A DNA stretch of 64,000 nt from Carya illinoinensis (taxonomy: Eukaryota > Streptophyta > Magnoliopsida > Fagales > Juglandaceae): positions 28,125,001-28,189,000 of the forward strand of contig NC_056755.1 of the NCBI RefSeq assembly GCF_018687715.1, written 5' to 3'. How positions within the stretch are numbered: the first letter of the stretch is position 1; every line of letters begins with the position of its first letter. Positions 1 through 11,708 of the stretch are shown one piece after another. The position numbers and the translations under genes are program-made. The notes beneath the pieces are model-generated. The model saw only the letters and a program-made list of their open reading frames with translations. It was not told the DNA's origin and searched no databases.

Positions 1-530
1 TAATTGTTCTGAGAAGATGGGAAGAAGAAAATAAATACTGAAAAATCCTCCTTGCAGCCTCAACTGGTCGTCAAAAGCTCAAGAGAACGATTCAACGCCT
101 TTCTCCCGTCCGTGCTCGTGTATGAATCCAACGTACGTGCAATAAATTGGAATTCCGTCTCCAAAACAAATGATTTGAATCCCTCTAGCTATGTTTTTCT
201 CTCCCAAAGAGTGTTCTCCAGTCAAAACTCGCGGCTCTAGAGTGAAGAATGGCCTTTTATATGGTCCCACGGTGGAAAACCTAAAATCTGTCAAAATACG
301 ATGTTCGCTCGAGCGTCCTATCGCGCGCACATCGAGCGTTCGACTCTGCCTGATTTCGCTCGAGCGGCCAATGTCTCTGCTCGAGTGATCTTCGTTTTTC
401 AGCAACCCGCTCGAGCTCCCTGTCGAGCGGCAGTCGAGCGTTTGAATCTGCCTGAATTCGCTCGAGCGGCCAAAAGCCTCCGCTCGAGCGAACTTGTAAA
501 ATCTGCAATATGAAATTTTGCAAGCCATCA
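1..530 (-). mobile_element. LTR of a retrotransposon extending off the left edge (minus strand)
   Basis: On the minus strand this stretch begins TGATGGCTTGC at 530 and interrupts a Copia reverse-transcriptase gene that resumes at 531. It has promoter layout: a repeat-rich upstream part (300-510), a TATA-like CATATAAAAGG (about 253-264), then about 250 nt that would be R/U5 and leader. The internal region of the element would lie left of base 1, so its superfamily is unknown. The target duplication cannot be checked because the other end is outside the window; GGGAT at 531-535 is the candidate. Confidence 0.55.
300..510. repeat. Cluster of GCTCGAGC palindromes in the LTR upstream region
   Basis: Short palindromic cores (GCTCGAGC, or half sites such as TCGAGCG) occur about ten times in 210 bp, for example near 307, 332, 357, 381, 409, 422, 434, 460 and 482. 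Two longer blocks, each ending CTGCCTGA(A/T)TTCGCTCGAGCGGCC, repeat about 110 bp apart. The cluster lies immediately upstream of the TATA-like box of the minus-strand LTR, the usual place of enhancer repeats in U3. No factor is known to me for this motif. Confidence 0.7.
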
Positions 531-2194
531 GGGATCCTACTACTTTTTAGGAGGTGGTACACAACCAAGAGAAAAGTAGATGGATGGGTGCTATGGTGGA
601 GGAGATGGAGTCTGTGCATAAGAATCAGACATGGGAGTTGGTGGAGGAGCTTCCAAAGGGGAAGAGAGTGATAGGGTGCAAATGGGTGTATAAGAAGAAA
701 GAAGCAGTATCAGAAAAAGAGAGGGAAAATTTTAAGGCTCGTCTAGTAGCAAAGGGTTACTCACAGAGGAAAGGGGTTGAATATGATGAGATCTTCTCTC
801 TTGTCATCAGACACACTTCCATCAGGGCAGTGTTGGGTTTGGTAGCACATTTTGATATGCAGTTGGAGCAGATGGATGTAAAGACAGCTTTTCTTCATGG
901 TGACTTAGAGGAGCAAATTTACATGGTACAACCAGAAGGGTTCAATCAGCCTGAATAGGAATACTTGGTCTGTAAATCGAGGAAATCACTTTATGGGCAG
1001 AAACAGTCTCCAAGGTAGTGGTACAAGCGGTTTGACTACAACATGATCTGGATTGGCTACACGTGATGTGAGTATGGTTGTTGTGTTTATGTGAATAGCC
1101 TTGATGATGATTCATCTATTTTTCTGTTACTTTATGTGGACGATATGTTGATTGTTACTAAGAGTATAAGTGAGGTCAACAAGTTGAAGACTTTGTTGAG
1201 CAAATAATTTGACATCAAGGATTTGGGTGAGGCTAAGAAGATTCTTGGGATGGAGATTTGCAGGGACAAAGCTTCTAGGAGATTATGGCTATCTTAGCAT
1301 AGCTATGTTGAGAAGGTGTTGGACAGGTTCAGCATGGGTAATGCAAAACTAGTAAATACACCTTTGATGAATCATTTCAGATTGTCTACCTCTCAGTGCC
1401 CGAAGACAGATGATGAAGTTCAAGACAAGTCAAAGGTTCCATATGCCAGTGTAGTGAGGTGCTTGATGTATGCTATGGTTTGTACAAGACCAAATTTGGC
1501 ACAAGCTGTCAGTGTGGTGAGCAAGTTTCTATCAAATCCAAGACAACAACATTAGGATGCAATTAAGTGGATTGTTAGATACTTGAGAGTTATTACAAAC
1601 TATGGTATCATGTTTGGCAGACAACAAAGTGATCATTTAGTTGTGGGATATGTGGATGGTGACTATGCAGGGGACTTGGATGACTGGAGGTCTACCACAG
1701 GTTATATATTCACTCTTGTGGGTGGGCTTATTTGTTGGAAGTCCATGGTTCAGTCTCTAGTTGCACTATCTACTACTGAGTCAAAGTATATGGCAGTGGC
1801 TGAGGCTGCCAAGGAAGCTTTGTAGCTTATAGGGTTGGTCAAGGAGCTGGGTATTCAGCAAGGTGGAGTTTAGTTGCATTGTGATCGTCAGATTGCCATT
1901 TACTTGGCAAAGAACCAGGTGTATCATGCGAGAACCAAGCACATAGATGTGAGATTTCACAGAATCAAGGAATTGGTTTCTTCTGGTGAACTTTTGCTTG
2001 AGAAAGTTCACACTTATGAGAATGTAGCAGACATGTTGACAAACCTTGTTACCATAGATAAGTTCAAGCATTGCTTGGACTTGATTAATGTCTCTAGGTG
2101 CTAGATGGGAGACGTCCCAACCTATTGTCCTAGGTGGAGTTTCAATTTATGCTTTCTTTTCTCCTAAGGGGTGGATATTCGTCAAGGTAGAGAT
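531..2194 (+). pseudogene. Decayed Ty1/Copia pol: reverse transcriptase and RNase H
   Basis: The translation gives a Copia reverse transcriptase: the QTWELVEELPKGKRVIGCKWVYKKK entry block (from about 627), KARLVAKGYSQ, QMDVKTAFLHGDLEEQIYM (about 868-924), the YVDDM catalytic box (about 1134) and the DIKDLGEAKKILGMEI block. RNase H follows, with GYVDGDYAGDLDDWRSTTGY (about 1648) and the terminal KHIDVRFHRIKE block, ending at a stop near 2101. Stops at 956, near 1205, 1297, 1552, 1822 and 1871 plus frameshifts show it is dead. The 5' part (gag, protease, integrase) is absent because the minus-strand LTR interrupts it at 530. The spelling suggests the Tork/TNT side of Copia, which is an inference. 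Confidence 0.9.
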
Positions 2195-2575
2195 TGTTGA
2201 AGTATATGGCTCATACATTGAAAGTAGGGTATGGTACGTGGGGTATTTTTGTAATTTTCTTAAATACGTCTAGGGTTAGTATAAATACATATTATGTAAT
2301 CTGATTGAGTTGAAATATTGCATATTTTTATACATTTAAAACCAATATATTTTAATTCTTTCATTACATTATTATTGGTTTTACATGAAACAAGATTAAG
2401 ATGCATAAATCTGAGTTGTGATTTAAATTGATAAATAGCATGATTTTTGCTTAATATTATAACTTGTGATTTAATTGGACAATGTTTCTTTACATACATA
2501 ACATATTTTTGATATTCTATTCTTTATTTTTATTTTATTTCTAATTTTTATTTTTATTTTTATTTTTTTTATATA
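2195..2575 (+). mobile_element. Start of the 3' LTR of the decayed Copia element
   Basis: A purine-rich tract (CAAGGTAGAGAT) ends at 2194 and is followed by TGTTGAAGTATATGG, the usual polypurine-tract/LTR start arrangement of Copia elements. A TATA-like TATAAATAC lies near 2279. The right boundary is not clear: the sequence fades into an AT-rich tract around 2500-2575, and no second LTR is in the window for comparison. Confidence 0.55.
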
Positions 2576-2579
2576 GGCT

Positions 2580-3700
2580 AAGAAATGCAAGGGACTTAAA
2601 GGGGAATTCACTCTTTACTTTCGATTTGGGACTACATGGCAAAGAGGGGATTATTTCAATTAGGTTCATTCACGCCACATGACTTGGAGACTTTTTGACT
2701 CATGCACCAACTTTTGCACGCCACACGGAAGGGATTAAAAAGGACTTTTGGCATTACATGGGGAGTTTAAGAGCTGGACGGCACCACTTTTTATGGGATT
2801 GGAAATTTTCAGCTGCAAGATACATTTTTCTTTTGGGAGATTCAATTCCACCCTGCACGTCAATTGGCATTAGACGACTTCAACTCATGCACGACATCGT
2901 TTATATTATTTTCACCCAGCACCGCATACATACTCTCTCTCAAATTCATTCACGCAAAAGCACATTTTTGGGGCATCCCAATGCCGCAAGACATTTTTAT
3001 TCTACTGGGACTTGGACGCTACATGCACATAATTTCTCTGAGGCATTTCAGTACATGGGAATAGAGGTTTTTGGTTCTACATTGCAGTGCGGTTGAAGAG
3101 CTCCTTGAGGGATTAATTACTGCTACAGTCTAGCCTCCTCAACTGCTTTCAATCTCCATCTCTGTTCATTTGGCTTGATGTTTTCATTCCCTACTTTTTA
3201 TTTGATTTCAATTTGGAGTTTATGGTGTATTCTTGATATTTTTTGGATTAGAAGTTTGGACATTTTATTTGCTATTTATTTTTATTTTATGTCAGTTATT
3301 TTTCTTATTTCTTTAAACTTCTATTAAATATGCATTACAATTATATTTTAGATTAATTTCAGTTTATTATTTAATTTTTAGATAATTAAAATTATTTAGC
3401 GTAGTTAAATTTTTAATTGTTAATTTCAATTTGTCAGTCCTTTACATTCCATTTCGACACTACAAAAAAAAATCCAAAGGTATGTATCTAGTTTATGACT
3501 AGTGCCCTTTTTATTTCCGTTGCACTCTTCCATTCATTATATATACCATCATTTTTATTCGTGAAACTTTGCACCATTTTATACAAGTTTGGATTTAAGC
3601 AACTTTCTCTGAGGAGACGTAGGAATTTTATTCCTAATTATTACACGACATCCTCCTGCACTCGAGATAGCTTTTGTACTACTCATTTTTTAGTGAGTCA
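2580..3700 (+). mobile_element. Probable end of an Athila-like 5' LTR
   Basis: The stretch has no credible gene. It ends TTAGTGAGTCA immediately before a degenerate tRNA-Asp primer site, as the intact Athila LTR ends TAATCA before its own site. 2640-3060 contains loose repetition of phrases such as CATTCACGCC/CATGGG. The left boundary was not determined. The small ORFs here have no recognisable protein character. Confidence 0.4.
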
Positions 3701-3706
3701 AGTTTT

Positions 3707-3723
3707 TGGTGCCGTTACCGGGA
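3707..3723 (+). other. Degenerate tRNA-Asp primer binding site
   Basis: TGGTGCCGTTACCGGGA differs at two positions from the intact Athila primer site TGGCGCCGTTGCCGGGGA seen at 13082. It fixes the 3' boundary of the preceding LTR at about 3700. Confidence 0.75.
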
Positions 3724-3864
3724 ATAGTTGTCTAACTTAAATTTAAACTCGTTATTTTTTATTTTCATTTTATTTTTCATGATCTTATCTCTGATTACAT
3801 ATTTCATTTGCCATCTACCACTCAGTTACTTGAATCTTATTTATGCTATTTAGACTAATGTTTC

Positions 3865-6640
3865 ATGTCATGGGTGAGAGACAGTTCAAATAGGTTGCTT
3901 AGAGTTACATCGAGCATTGAGAGTAGTATACACAGCTCAGAGATAAATAGCTCTTCTTCCTCTTCTATGAGCGAGGATATTGAAACCCACGCACCACGCA
4001 CTCTTAAGGATTATTTGCAACTCACTCGCACCACTACACCTTCATGCATTGTTTTACCCGATAATGTACCTAATTTTTCTATTAAGCATGATATGATGTC
4101 AGTGATACCTCAATTCCATGGGATGGATTATGAGAGTCCTTACCAGCACCTGACAAATTTTGAGTTGGCTTGCACTACTTTTATTACTAAGGCGATTACT
4201 GATGAATTTATTAGGCTTCATTTATTTCCTTTCTCTTTAAAAGATAAAGCCAAGATTTGGTTTAATTCTTTGAGGCCTAATTCTATCTCTAGTTGGTCTG
4301 ATATGCAGTGTGAATTCTTACAAAAAAAATTCCTTTTAAGAAAACTCAGTTTTTGTAAGAGCAAATTAGTCAATTCAATCAAAAACCTAATGAGACTTTT
4401 CAAGATAGTTGGGAAAAATTTAAAGATTTGGTAAAAATTTGTCCACGTCATGGTTTTGAATCTTGGAGGTTGGTGAACTATTTTTACACTGGTCTCACTC
4501 CAAAATGCAAGCAGTTTGTTCAGACGATGTGCAATGGAGAATTCTTTAGCAAGGAACCCGATGAAGCACTATCATTTTTTTATTATCTTGTCGAGAGCGC
4601 ACAATAGTGGAACACTCGGACTAATCAAGTGTCGTTAACAGCATAGCCACTAATGGTTATTTCTGGTGGGGGCATATATGAGGTTAAGGAGGACACTGAT
4701 ATTCAAGCTCAAATAGCTGTATTAACTAGAAAACTGAGGTCATGGAAATGGAAAAAGTGAAGGCTGTGAAAGTAGCAGAAGCATACTCTATATGCGCTGA
4801 TTCGAACCATAAGACCTAGGACTGCCCGATTATGCCAATATTTCAAGAAAGTGGGTTCGAGCAGATGCAATCAGCTAACTGGGTTAATAGAGCACAAAAT
4901 CAGCCTTATTCCAACACATATAATCCAGGGTGGAGGAATCATCCAAATTTTTCATGGAGAAATGATTAGCATGGCCGGTCTCCACCATCTTCGCAGCAGC
5001 CATTTCATCAGGGTGCTCCTCAACACCAATATCAGCCATATCAGAGCTATCCTTTTGTAATGCCTCCTGGATTTTAGCCTCATATAGCTGCACAAAGTTC
5101 TCAGCCTCAATCATCTGCAAAGAAGTCTCTAGACGAAAGTATGGCACAAATGGCCAATATACTTCAGTAATTCATGCAGATTCAAGCCACCACAAACAAT
5201 CAGAACACTCAGGCCATAAATGGGTTGCATGACACTATTAATAAGATAAGCACAACCTTGAGTACTCTAGAGAAAGAGAAATTTCTAGCACAACCTCGGC
5301 CTAATCCTTAAGTATACAGGCAACAACAATAGCAAGTGCATAATGTCTTAGGGAACGTTATTGAGATAGCGAAGGCCATTCTTACTTTGAGAAGTGGCAA
5401 GGAAGTTCCTCAACCTGAGATGACCATGGATAGACAAGTAGTTGTTTCTAAATCTGAAGATGTAACAAAGACTGATGAAGTTGAGATAGAACCAAGGGAA
5501 GTGAGGCTAGAGTCAAAGAAACCTGTAGGTGGAGAGGTTGAAACTAGTAGGGGGTACCAACCTGTGGTTCCCTATCCTCAGAAATTGGTGGCTGGCCAAA
5601 AGAGCAAATATCACACTGAGATTTAAGAAATCTTCAAGCAAGTAAAGATTAATATTCCACTTTTGGATGCCATACAAAAAGTGCCTTCATATGCAAAATT
5701 TTTGAAGGACTTATGCACAGTGAAGAAGAAAGCTTTCCTAACAGAGCAAGTTACTGCACTGATATTGAGCGAGACTCCTCATAAGTTTGGAGATCCCAAC
5801 TCTCCCCACATTTCCATTATGATTGGTGAGTCACGCATTGGGAGAGCTCTACTTGATCTGGGGAGTAGTGTGAACTTGCTACCATTCTCAGTGTATGAGC
5901 AGTTGTGATTGGGTGAGCTAAAAAAGTCCTCCATCATGCTATAGTTGGCTGGTAGATTAGTTAAAGTGCTGAGGGGTATAGTTGAAGATGTGCTGGTCCA
6001 GGTGGACAAATTTTATTACCCAGTTGATTTTGTAGTTCTTGACATACAATAGCCAGTCTCCACTATTCACCATGCACCTGTCATCCTTGGACACCTATTC
6101 CTTGCTACTTCAAATGCACTTATTAACTGTCGAAGTGGAGTACTGAACCTCACTTTCGGGAATATGACATTGGAGATGAATGTGTTCAACGCTTGCAAGA
6201 TTCCTAGTGGATGCGATGATTCAGATGTGCATGCTATTGATATGGTGTATGATTTTGACGTTTCAGAGTTGTTATCAGTATTTGATGCTGAGAGTGCATC
6301 TAAGGATGGTTTTACTGAGTAGTTTGAGGCTCTTGTTGAGACATTTCCTACATCATCAGAGTTGATAGAATCAATTGGGCAGTTGATAGAGACAACTGAG
6401 TCTCTTCAGTTATCATATATGAGTTACACAAGTAATTGGCGTAGGCCAGTCTTTGCAACTCTTGATTTACCAGGAGACATGAAGTCATCAGAAGAAGAAA
6501 TCCCAATACTAGATTTGAAGCCACTACCCAAGAACTTGAAATATGTTTTTCTGGGCCTGCCTCGAGGTTGTTGAGAAGAAACTCACGCAGTTGTTTGATC
6601 CCAAGTTTGAAGCTAGGGCCTCAAGTTCGCCCATGAACTC
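3865..6640 (+). pseudogene. Decayed Athila-like (Ty3) gag-protease
   Basis: The N-terminal gag block (3865-4434) contains RTLKDYLQLTRTTTPSCIV, a PQFHGMDYESPYQHL block and FPFSLKDKAKIWFNSLRP, matching the plant retrotransposon gag domain and its better-preserved homologue at 13223. A frameshift after 4330 moves gag to another frame. The zinc-knuckle zone (about 4785-4830) and YNPGWRNHPNF zone survive in pieces. The protease zone (5663-6200) keeps FLTEQVTALI, LLDLGSSVNLLP and a LILGRPFLAT-like block with mutations. The linker to reverse transcriptase ends at LPKNLKYVFLG near 6565, after which the element stops. Many stops and frameshifts are present and no RT, RNase H or integrase follows. Confidence 0.85.
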
Positions 6641-6679
6641 CTAGGGCACTGCTAGCTGGGGAAGAACATGAGAAAATTC

Positions 6680-8140
6680 ACCTTGGGAGTGGCCCAACCT
6701 AATGTTTAGCTCTGTTACCTTAGCTTCCAAATCTGACAGCTGTTTTTTGCAAGTCTCCAAGGATTTTAGCATTAGTGTGTTTCGGCCTATGCTTGGTTCT
6801 TGTAGCCGTGTTGTGTTTTAAATTTTTCTTATTTCATGTTTGGATTTAGGACAAAATTTATATGAAAAATGTAAATTTTGTTGAGTTTTGGAGTTAAGAT
6901 GTGAAATCCTTAGGTATTATGGGTTAAATTATCATTTTTCCACAAGTAAATAGGTAAAATAGTGATTTTAATTTGAGTCAGTGATTTTATATTTCTAAGT
7001 ATACTAGTAAGGAATTTCGAACCTTTAGAAATGTCTCTTTATAGTTCCCATTATTTTATACTTAAATTCATCATGCTTCAATCAATGTAAATTACCCTTT
7101 AACTTACTTTCAGCGTATCTATGTGTGTATGGTGGTAAGAAACCATCATTCATGTTGGTTATGTTATATATATATATATATATGTTACATATATATATAT
7201 GCTAAGTTATGTTATGCCATATTTTATTTTCAAGTACAAGATTATCTGTTACATGTTACATTATGTCATGCCATGTTTTATTTTCAAGTACGAGATTATC
7301 TATTACATGTTATATTACGTCGTGCCATGTTTAACTATTGTACACCACGTTATGTCATGTTGTTAGTCATGCTTACACATCATGTCATGTCATTTTTCAT
7401 TTCATTTCACACCACGTTATGTAACGAATATGGAGTTCATCACGAAAAATAGTATTTTTCAATAAGTTGAATCTTTTACGTTTATTACGACCTCAAGCGC
7501 TAGGATGAGGCAATATCCTAGTGGAATTCTATCGTTCACGCTGGAGTGTTTAAACTAGTATGAAATTTTCTTGAGTTGACAAAGTATCGTTAACAAGCTT
7601 TGATGGGGCTTAAGTGATTGTCGCCAAAGTGAAGTTAAGCACTAATGCCGATGGTGCCAAACCATAGTTCCATTTCATGTTATACGCACTCGTGTAGGTG
7701 CATATCCCTGTTACGAAATGCATATATTATATACTCACAATTGGTGTAGATATTTGTTATGTGATGCTGTATCAACAAGGGCACATGGCTCAAGGGACCT
7801 GTGTAGCATCCACAATTCATGTCTAATTAACCAGCTTAATTGTTAAATAAGCGTCCAAGCTCATGCTTAGTTCACGTTTAGTTTTGTACTATGTCCAAGG
7901 AAAATAAGATCTATTTGGTATTGTGGTCAAGGCATACGTGCTTTCAGGTACTATAATGAAGGAGTAGAATCTGTCGTAATACAAAAATGATACTTATGGT
8001 GAAGGCATAGGAGCCACCTTATTTCTCCCATTTTGTTAATCAGAATGCATATTTGATATTTCAGTTACATGAGCTAGCATTTTCATGTTCATGTCAATTT
8101 TAGTTCATGTAAGTTTTTAGTCCATGTCATTTTCAAGTTG
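6680..8140 (+). mobile_element. Family A long LTR, 3' (tail) portion, plus strand
   Basis: About 1.1 kb (roughly 6840-7860) matches the reverse complement of 27600-26818 followed by 9283-9180. Shared landmarks include GAAATCCTTA (about 6903), a block of alternating ATGTCATGCC-type phrases, CGACCTCAAG...CCTAGTGGAATTC (7487-7529) and GTTCACGCTGGAGTGTTTAAA (7534). I read it as the tail of a long Ty3-type LTR joined directly to the truncated Athila protease. It contains AT microsatellites at 7165-7202. No protein-coding potential. Confidence 0.6.
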
Positions 8141-9180
8141 TGTAACAGCCCGCCAGAAATTCAAATGATAAATTTCTTTAGATTTTAGGAATCTCATGAA
8201 AACCCAAAAGTTTTCACAAATCGACCTAATAGCGTTAGTTTTAGTATGTCAGCATAGTTAACATTGCCACTCACTAGAGCGTTAGAAATGTGATTTTATT
8301 TATTTGAGGTATCTAAAAGTTTTAGAATGAGATATGGTCTATGCCATTAGACTCAGAGGAATATTTAAGATTTTATGACATAATAAAACAATTTTCAATT
8401 TACGGTGTTCAAAAATGAGTTTTGATTATTTCGAGGCACTTCATAGTTGAATTTTGAAAAATAATTTGGACTCTAAGATTAGTATGATTATTTAAGATTT
8501 TACAATACAAAGTTTATTTTTCACTTTTTCAGAGTGAATAGTACTCTTGAAAGTATAACCTCTTTTTTCCTCGATAGTACCACCTATTGTAGTGTTTTCT
8601 AAATCACAGTGTATAATATCCAAATTTGGTTAGAAAAGTTTTATTTGTATACTTTGCAAGATCTTAACCACATTTGGTAAATATTATTGAACACTTGGCA
8701 CCAAGAGGAATCATGAGATGGAAAAAGTGAAGAAAATCTTGCTTTGTGAATCATGTCATCTAAGCAAAACCCTATTCCATCCAACCATCCAATTTGTGCC
8801 AAACCAAAGAGGGTTCCAACCCTAGATAATAAAAACTTGGAATCTAATTAAAACCCTAAAAACTTGGTTCAAACCGAAACCCCAAATGATTTCCCCAAAT
8901 CCCAAAGTTTGCCTCCAAACCCTAAATGAACCCGGTTTTAACTTAGTGTTTAATCACTTGGTTAAATCACTTCTACATGCTATTAACCATTCAAGTTCTT
9001 GTTATGACATCATTATTTATTCTTTTAACCTTTGAAGTTTTATTGGGCCATAAAAAATTAGATTTGGACTTAAGCAACCCAAACTCCAACCAAACCCTAT
9101 TAAAACCTTTGTATTGTATGTCTTGACGCTTTAAAGTCCATCTTATCCCTATTCAAACCCTATTGAAATCCAAAATTTGG
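8141..9180 (+). mobile_element. Family A long LTR, 5' (head) portion, plus strand
   Basis: It starts TGTAACAGCCCGCCAGAAATTC at 8141, a typical long plant LTR start. It matches the reverse complement of 33574 down to about 32740: shared phrases include GCAAGATCTTAACCACA, ACTTGGCACCAAGAGGAA, CATCCAACCA and AATCACTTGG. It ends abruptly near 9180, where sequence of the same family in the opposite orientation begins. No coding potential. Confidence 0.6.
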
Positions 9181-9283
9181 ATTTGGATGCGAACATGTTT
9201 AACAATAAACATGGTTGATTAAACATGAAATGTGAATGCTACATGAGTCCCCTTGAGCTGTATGCTCCTGCCAGTACTGCCTC
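9181..9283 (-). mobile_element. Family A LTR (minus), piece left of the B insertion
   Basis: Read on the minus strand, about 100 bp matches 7775-7870 of the plus-strand A copy (shared GCTCAAGGG, GTAGCAT, TTCATGT). It continues the A LTR interrupted at 26818. The flanking pentamers (GAGGC here, GATTC at 26818-26822, minus-strand reading) each differ by one base from GATGC at 7763-7767 of the plus-strand copy, which acts as an empty site. Confidence 0.6.
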
Positions 9284-11708
9284 TATGACGTCCCCAACCC
9301 CCCCTTTTAGGATTGGACGGTGACTAAAATATCGGGACATGTAACTCAAGGTTACATACCCCCATACATGATAGTTAAGATGCAATTTATCTATTATATT
9401 CTAGCATTATGCAATCAATCACAGCAAAAATTCATGTAAATCTAAGTGAGATTTAAAGCAATTTGTAAAATAGCCTTGTACCATAAACTAATTATCGCAA
9501 AAGATTTCATTTTTGTTCAAAGTACTTCAATTTCTAAGATCCCTCTCAAAAACCCTACAAAGGGTTTCACTATTTTGCCTTGTCCTTATTAAGTATCTTC
9601 CTTAGCTCTTCAAAGAGTTGTAGCAGTACTTCCATAATAAACTGATCGGCGACTTCAAGCCTCTCCACTATGGATGGCTCCGATGAGTTCTCAGGGCTCT
9701 TCAGGGCTTCCTTGACTATTCGGGGTGCTGACTTCTTGTGCTTCCCCATAATTGGTCTCCTATTTTGTAACAACTTCTACCATTCTGGGTTGGGAATGAT
9801 AGTGGAAACTACCACGATCAGATTTTAAAAAATCTTAGTAAAGTAAACACTCAACATACAACAGATGACATAAGCATATAAAGGCAAACCATAAAATGAA
9901 TGCATGGACATGTACTTGATACAAAACCTTGGCTTATACAACTTTAACTTATAAAAAAAACATATTTTCCATCTTTGCACATTGAAAAATATACATATAA
10001 CATATCTTTGAGCTCATTGCCTTGTTCACTTCTTGTAACATATAGTTGGATCCTTCACAGCTCCCCTATGCGCCATTGGTTCACTACTAGTTACCTCATC
10101 ATCTAACGGCCCACCTGACCATTGTGACTATGTCATAATACTTAACTTATTCAGCAATTCGTAATTTTGCCTTCACCGGATATAACACATGTGAGGCACC
10201 ACTTGCTTTAGGTGCTACCTCACTCTAGTATCCATTCCGCAAGGATCCATTTGATGCCCGCTGATGATACTTTGTTGACCCAGGGGCTACCACTCCATTT
10301 TAAATACTCCAGAGTGGACATAGGAGTTCCACCAAGACATTCTCCCATCTTAGCATTTGTGGTTGTTATAAAACATGTATAAAAATTTTCTTTGAAAACA
10401 AATTTTAACCCAAATGCATGTGACATGAGAGTTGTAACACTTTTCTTTTCATGGACCATATGAACATGTGAATGTCATGAGTCATGTAATCATGTAATCA
10501 AACATTGAACGTCCCAGGTTATGGGTTGAAAATATTAGAATATTTGAGTACTTAGTTTACAACATAGGCAAGCACTCAACACATACCATTGATACCAAAA
10601 TGGAAGAACAATGGTTAAACCTGAGTATATACATATAGACATGGCTAAACCATTGAGACTTATAAAAACATGTTACAACCAACAACTTGAACCACTATTT
10701 TCAAGCATATTCGAAAACATCATAAACAAGTAAACATGGCAATATTATCATATAAATCCGATTACATGGCAAGAGAATATCATCAATCAACAAATGCATA
10801 CGATAGGGATAAGAAATGCAACGTTCACATGACATATACAAACATGATCTAAAATAGGTTGAGAATCTACTTACAGAAAATCCAAAGAGTTAACAAATAT
10901 CAAGCTAAAAATATATTTAACAATATTAGATGAAGACACGCACAAAACCCTAATTCAAGTGGATGCATGTGTGGGTGTGTCGTGTCTAGGGGAGAAACAT
11001 GAACTCCATTTCACATCTAGATAGTAAGTTCCTCATGCATTCAAACTTCACTCATATGGCGAAACTCTATAGAGAAAAAGGATCCTAGTTCAAACTCAAG
11101 AGGGTGGTCATGCCCTTCTTCCTTCCAAAATCTCATGCTCACATGTATAATGTTGGTGGTGGATCGGTCCTTCCCTTGAGAAGAAACCCTAACCTTTCCT
11201 GAATGTTCATGTGCAAAAGAAAGCATAGATGCAAACCCTTTAATTATCCTCGTCACTCAAAGTGACTGTGTGTGTGTGGATAAAAATGGGTGTATGGTTC
11301 TTACTTTGCACATTCCTTCCTCTTGGGTAGTTTCACCACTTCCTTCTTCACATGTGAGATAGGTTGGATGAAGGTGGAGAGTATGTATATGGTGTTTGGA
11401 TGGTGAGAAAAAATGTGAGAAAAGGGCTTAGGTGTGTGTGGGAGGAAAAGAGAAGCAAGAGTGAGAATTGAAATTTGTCCAAAAAGACCCTTCACCTATC
11501 GGCCCCTCCCCTTTAATTGACATGCTTCCTTCTCACACATTCTAACCTAGGAAAAGCAAGAGACTCATGCATGGTTGCCATGTGGCACCATGGGTGATAT
11601 CCCTGCATCTTTCTCATCATTGTGTTACTTTAGAAAAATCAAGAGTCCCATTGACAAGTGGTGTCCCCTTCTTCGAAACCCCAGTTTCCAAGAGTACCCA
11701 TCCTCATA
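9284..11708 (-). mobile_element. Family B long LTR no. 1 (minus), left segment
   Basis: On the plus strand it begins TATGACGTCCCCAACCCC, the mutated 3' end of a minus-strand LTR. It aligns in order with the second B copy: 9290-9380 with 20152-20262, the TCGTGGTAGTTTCCACTATCATTCCCAACC-like block (reverse complement, about 9770-9840) with 20690-20790, the ACTCCAGAGTGGA block at 10305 with 21312, and the GTGTGTGTGT leader with 23312. The Athila element inserted at 11709; the LTR resumes at 19123. Small ORFs here are not convincing genes. Confidence 0.65.

Noticed and set aside
300..510. CRISPR-like regular repeats
   Set aside because: Units are 8-10 bp, irregularly spaced, in a plant LTR; no leader or cas genes.
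79..528. 149-codon minus-strand ORF with RSSE repeats
   Set aside because: The repeats are translations of the GCTCGAGC palindromes in the LTR; no protein family resemblance.
2695..3096. 133-codon ORF upstream of the decayed gag
   Set aside because: Probably inside an LTR; it overlaps another frame equally long and shows no domain.
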